Shown in pieces: positions 60,648-64,000 of a stretch of 64,000 nucleotides of DNA (position 1 is the first letter of the stretch; each line of letters begins with the position of its first letter). Source of the DNA: Anaerobaca sp035448545 (GTDB lineage Bacteria > Planctomycetota > Phycisphaerae > Sedimentisphaerales > Anaerobacaceae); contig DAOTJE010000001.1 of assembly GCA_035448545.1 (NCBI GenBank), positions 330,476 to 394,475 of the forward strand, read 5' to 3'. The position numbers were made by a program, and so were the translations under genes. Below the pieces are notes generated by a model. The model was not told the origin of the DNA. It made no database searches and saw only the letters and a list, made by a program, of their open reading frames with translations.

Positions 60648-60671
60648 GATTTCGGATTTAACGCAACGCCG

Positions 60672-61526
60672 TCACTTCTTCGGATAGGCGTAGTAAAACG
60701 TCTCGGCACGGGAGAAGGCCTCGACGTGCCCGTCGAGGAACGCGCAGTTGCCGCGTCCGCCCAGCTTGTCGCCCGAAGGGGCGTGGTGGAAACCCGCGAT
60801 CACATCCCAGAATTGCCCGACCCCCTCGGGACCCGGGATGATGCGACGCAGGTCGCCTCCGGTCTGGCTGAACCAACTCTTGACCATCGTATCGCTGCCG
60901 GGGGCCATGAACGTGTCATTGAGCCCGGACATGTTGTAGGCCGTATCGACGATCGCGCTCTCCTCTGCGAACGAAAACGTCGTCGCAGGATGCTTGACGT
61001 CCGTGTCCTTGAGAACGCGGGTCTCCTGAACGTCACTGCGGGCGCTGCCCAGATAGGCGTTCATCGTGTAGTTGTACCAGGGTTCGTAGTTCTTGACGTT
61101 CTTGCCATAGGCGAGGAAGAACTGGTCGTCGCTGTGGCGCACTGCGAGGTTCTTGAAGGTTGGGCAGATGAATGCCCTGGCATCGCCGAGGTACCGGGCC
61201 ATCATCCCTCCGTACTCCGGGTGACTCTTCAACTCGATGTCGCCGTTGCACCAGCGCAGATGCAGGTACTCGGAAATGCCTGCCTCGACGGGGTAGGGTG
61301 TTAGTTGGCTGAAGTAGCATCTCTGTGGTTCCGCGAACCTGCGGTCGTTGTCGTCGAGGTACATCGCCATCGCGATGGTATAGTTCTTCAGGTTGCCCTT
61401 GCAGGCGGCGCCCTGGGCCAGCTCACGGGCCTTGCCTAGCGCCGGTATCAGGATCCCCATGAGCACGGCGATGACGGCGATGACGACCAGCAGCTCGATC
61501 AGTGTGAATGCCTTCGACTTCCGCAT
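60672..61526 (-). CDS. Type II secretion pseudopilin-like protein (H-X9-DG family)
   Basis: 284 residues. RKSKAFTLIELLVVIAVIAVLMGILIPAL is a class III prepilin signal and hydrophobic helix, cleaved before the F-T-L-I-E motif. The C-terminal HHAPSGDKLGGRGNCAFLDGHVEAF matches the C-terminal HxnDG pattern of the large planctomycete family. These are exported and assembled or attached to the cell surface. GGAGGAC precedes the ATG at 61526. Confidence 0.9.
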   Translation of the reverse strand: MRKSKAFTLIELLVVIAVIAVLMGILIPALGKARELAQGAACKGNLKNYTIAMAMYLDDNDRRFAEPQRCYFSQLTPYPVEAGISEYLHLRWCNGDIELKSHPEYGGMMARYLGDARAFICPTFKNLAVRHSDDQFFLAYGKNVKNYEPWYNYTMNAYLGSARSDVQETRVLKDTDVKHPATTFSFAEESAIVDTAYNMSGLNDTFMAPGSDTMVKSWFSQTGGDLRRIIPGPEGVGQFWDVIAGFHHAPSGDKLGGRGNCAFLDGHVEAFSRAETFYYAYPKK

Positions 61527-61717
61527 GACATGGTCCTCCACGTTCTCGGGAAGCGCTTACCCAGACCTATCGTCTCGGCCCACCCGTCTCCGGGCGCACC
61601 CGGCAGGGCATGCCAGTCAGGGTGCCTGATCGCGTTGCATCGCGGCATTTACCATTCTATCGACAGAGGTTGCCGTCTGCAAGAGATATCGGTATCCGCC
61701 GGCCGCCCATCATCCGT

Positions 61718-63700
61718 CTATGGGGCGGGGATCAGGCGGACGAGGGCCACGCCGTGACGCGATACGTTGGCGGCGAAGCGGCTGTCGTACGTGCCCAGGT
61801 CCTTCTGCCGCCAAAGGTCCCGCACGAGGCGCTTGCCCGACAGGCCCAGTAGCGGCCAGTCGACCGACATCTCGCGAGGCAATTCGGCCAGGTTGAACAG
61901 GCCCACCGCCAGCGAGCCGTCGGCCATCGCCTTGGCCATAATCAGAGTCTCGTCGTCCTGCACCAGCGGCCTGGCCTGGATGCCCAGCGGGTCCTGATCG
62001 ACGTCGATCACCTCGGCATTGCATAGTACGTTGAGGGTGAATTCGTCGAGATAGCGCATGTCGCCCGAGTAGAACAGCGGGGCGGCCATCAGGCACCACA
62101 TCGACATGTAGCTGTACTGCTCGCTTGGCGTCAGTGGGGTGGGTTTGGGCGGCTCATCATGCTGATAGGCGTTGCCGATGTGCCCGATCAGGATGTAGTC
62201 GGGGTCGTTCCACTGTCCGGGCCGGGCGTACTCAAAGTGCCGGGCGTTGCTCAGGCCGATCCGGTAGAAGCCGGGCAGCAGGCCGCCTTGTTCGAGGCCC
62301 AGGTCGCCCGTGGTGCGCCAGCAGTGCCCGCCGACCTCGCCACCCCAGGTCCAGACGTTGCCCATGCCGTACTGGCACAGGTTCAGGATGATGTCCCGGT
62401 CGAGACTCTTGAGGATGTCGCCCATCAACTGATATGGGCGCTTCAGGTGCTCCAGGTCTGTGCCGCCGGCGACCTCACTGTACGAGCACCAGTCGTGCTT
62501 GAGGAAATCGAAACCCCGCTCGGCGAACTTCTCCGCGTCCACCCGTTCGTGTTCGTAGCTGGCGACGTACCCGGCGCACGTCCAGGGTCCCGGCCCTGTG
62601 TAGAGGCCTGCCTTGAGACCTTTGCTGTGGATGTGATCGACCATGCCCTTGATGTCGGGGAACTTGGCGTTGGGCAGGATCGCGCCTTTCGCGTCGCGGT
62701 AGGGCTCATCGCCGCGCCTCTTCATCCAGCAGTCGTCGATGTTGACGTAGCTGTACCCGTAGTCGGCCATGCCGGAGCTGATCATGACGTCGGCGGCGTT
62801 TCGCATGTGCTCTTCGGTGACGTGATAATAGTGGATGTACCAACTGTTCCAGCCCATCGGCGGCGTCAGCGCGAGCGTGTCGCCGACGATGATCGCGAAG
62901 GTGCGGCGGTCGCTGCCGTGGTCGTTTTTCGCTTCGAGTGTCACGACGTACTCGCCTCGCGGCGTGGGCACGGTCCCCGTGATGATTCCCGTGCTCGCGT
63001 CGAGCCGCAGCGTCTCGGGCAGCCCGGCGGCGCCAAACGCGATCGGCCGCGTCCCCGTGCAGGGGATGCGGTAGAGGAACGGATGTCCCGGTCGGCAGCC
63101 GTAGACCTTCGGCCCATTGATCTGCGGCGCCGGGCCCGGCTTGGGCGTCAGCAGCACCTTCTCCTCGGCAGGGGGCCGTGGTGCGTCGACGGTCGTCGGC
63201 TTGTCACCCCCCACGATGAACTCGGCGCCCGCCCAGTTGGCGTGGTCGTAATCGATGCCGTCGCCGCCGGAACTGACCAGCAGGATCATCTGCGTCACGC
63301 CAGCCAGCGAGACGTCGACACGCTTGGCTTCGTCGTTGCCGGTCATCAGGCCGCTGTCGAACAGCACCTTGCCGTCGCCATAGACCTTGAACCGGACCGA
63401 GCCGCGAGGCCCGGTGGCGTCGTCGACGCCCACCCAGGCGCTGAACCGCTCGGTTTTGCCGTCCAGGGCGATGTAGCAGATCGATTCGGCGTGTGTCGCC
63501 ACGCCCGTTTCGAACGAGCGCCCGCCGATCGACAGCGTTCGGGCGGTGATGCTCTTGTTGACCTGGGGCTTGCCCCACCCGGTGGACATCTTCGTCAGGT
63601 CCAGCTCGCCCAGCGGCACCGTTGCGCCCGAGGCGACTACCGCGCCGAGACAGATCAGAGAACACACCGGAATCCATCGCTGCCTTACGCTCGAACGCAT
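61718..63700 (-). CDS. Secreted NPCBM / GH27 alpha-galactosidase
   Basis: 660 residues from the ATG at 63700 (GGGAGGTGA upstream) with a signal peptide ending VASGA. Residues ~30-165 are an NPCBM-like sugar-binding domain (WGKPQVNKSITARTLSIGG, FETGVATHAES). A small immunoglobulin-like putative domain follows (LPETLRLDASTGIITGTVPTPRGEYVVTL). The GH27 barrel starts LTPPMGWNSWYIH near residue 278; nucleophile D403 is in FLKHDWCSYSE and acid/base D499 in QWNDPDYILIG. It releases terminal alpha-galactose from polysaccharides or glycoconjugates. Confidence 0.93.
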   Translation of the reverse strand: MRSSVRQRWIPVCSLICLGAVVASGATVPLGELDLTKMSTGWGKPQVNKSITARTLSIGGRSFETGVATHAESICYIALDGKTERFSAWVGVDDATGPRGSVRFKVYGDGKVLFDSGLMTGNDEAKRVDVSLAGVTQMILLVSSGGDGIDYDHANWAGAEFIVGGDKPTTVDAPRPPAEEKVLLTPKPGPAPQINGPKVYGCRPGHPFLYRIPCTGTRPIAFGAAGLPETLRLDASTGIITGTVPTPRGEYVVTLEAKNDHGSDRRTFAIIVGDTLALTPPMGWNSWYIHYYHVTEEHMRNAADVMISSGMADYGYSYVNIDDCWMKRRGDEPYRDAKGAILPNAKFPDIKGMVDHIHSKGLKAGLYTGPGPWTCAGYVASYEHERVDAEKFAERGFDFLKHDWCSYSEVAGGTDLEHLKRPYQLMGDILKSLDRDIILNLCQYGMGNVWTWGGEVGGHCWRTTGDLGLEQGGLLPGFYRIGLSNARHFEYARPGQWNDPDYILIGHIGNAYQHDEPPKPTPLTPSEQYSYMSMWCLMAAPLFYSGDMRYLDEFTLNVLCNAEVIDVDQDPLGIQARPLVQDDETLIMAKAMADGSLAVGLFNLAELPREMSVDWPLLGLSGKRLVRDLWRQKDLGTYDSRFAANVSRHGVALVRLIPAP

Positions 63701-63865
63701 GTTCACCTCCCGTTGCCTGAGCCCCGTGTTTGCCGCAGCCACGATCGGGCCGCCCCCGAATCCTACCACGATCCTGTCGCGGCATCAATGGCGGGGCGAG
63801 CGGTTCGCTCACGTTTTCGCCGGCGTCTTTGTGCTTCTGTGCGTTGCCATGTGAGCGCACAACAA

Positions 63866-63896
63866 AGGGGCCGGCGTCACTGGGACGCAGGCCCCT
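63866..63896 (-). terminator. Rho-independent terminator of the right-edge gene
   Basis: On the minus strand AGGGGCC, a second stem TGCGTC/GACGCC with loop, and GGCCCCT followed by TTGTTG. Lies 43 bp after the stop of the partial gene at the right edge. Confidence 0.6.
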
Positions 63897-63938
63897 GATC
63901 ATGGACATTCGACTGTGGCGAACCTTGGCAAGGGTTCA

Positions 63939-64000
63939 CTACGGCGCGACGGTGCCGAGGAACTCCACTTCCGCGATCTGCATGTTGCCATCGCTGTTGG
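63939..64000 (-). CDS. C-terminal end of a surface protein (partial)
   Basis: The visible 19 codons read NSDGNMQIAEVEFLGTVAP and stop. This is the usual C-terminal end of discoidin-like domains in planctomycete secreted proteins (SDGNMQIAEIELLG). The rest lies outside the window. Confidence 0.6.
   Translation of the reverse strand, partial: NSDGNMQIAEVEFLGTVAP

Overview
The window looks like a chromosome segment of a planctomycete, probably class Phycisphaerae. The signs are high GC, a type II secretion pseudopilin-like protein with the C-terminal H-X9-DG pattern, a PEP-CTERM-type surface protein, a CotH/lamin-tail protein, an NPCBM-GH27 alpha-galactosidase, a DUF5060 glycosidase, a GH130 enzyme and a thioester alpha-2-macroglobulin. 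The taxonomic call is an inference from gene content, not a search.

Layout. 1-9.7 kb: aminotransferase tail, a GT-C-like membrane protein followed by a GT2 glycosyltransferase, a gamma-glutamylcyclotransferase/amidoligase fusion, small hypothetical genes, a Nudix hydrolase, a GT9 glycosyltransferase and a frameshifted four-helix-bundle gene. 9.7-23.3 kb: housekeeping genes (ileS, an EEP-family lipoprotein, tyrS, a GNAT, dus, a DUF362 protein, lhgO, a CGGC protein, priA) ending in tRNA-Pro(CGG).

23.29-42.80 kb: a 19.5-kb integrative element in the 3' end of tRNA-Pro, bounded by a perfect 31-bp direct repeat. Its core resembles a small temperate phage or phage satellite: tyrosine integrase, ribbon-helix-helix and excisionase-like regulators, a zinc-ribbon RecA-like ATPase, an HTH replication protein with iteron-like repeats inside its coding sequence, and a terminase-small-subunit-like gene. 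All of these lie on the minus strand. On the plus strand it carries a complete type I-E set cas8e-cas11-cas7-cas5-cas6-cas1-cas2 plus an 11-repeat CRISPR array. There is no cas3, and Cas5 has a C-terminal HNH nuclease domain, so this is a Cas3-less Cas5-HNH type I-E system. A 1303-bp IS3-family element with a 3-bp target duplication interrupts cas8e. A leftover 3' end of a different cas6 lies just before cas1, which suggests the effector and adaptation modules were joined by recombination. The att site lies inside the integrase coding frame, so integration exchanges the integrase C-terminal tail; the tail is found in frame at the far end of the element.

42.8-64 kb: a Mla-type lipid transport operon (permease with STAS domain, ATPase, MCE protein, lipoprotein), then secreted carbohydrate-active and surface proteins: DUF5060/GH5-like glycosidase, TIM-barrel isomerase, alpha-2-macroglobulin, PEP-CTERM protein, GH130, CotH protein, pseudopilin-like protein and alpha-galactosidase. 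A partial minus-strand gene runs off the right edge.
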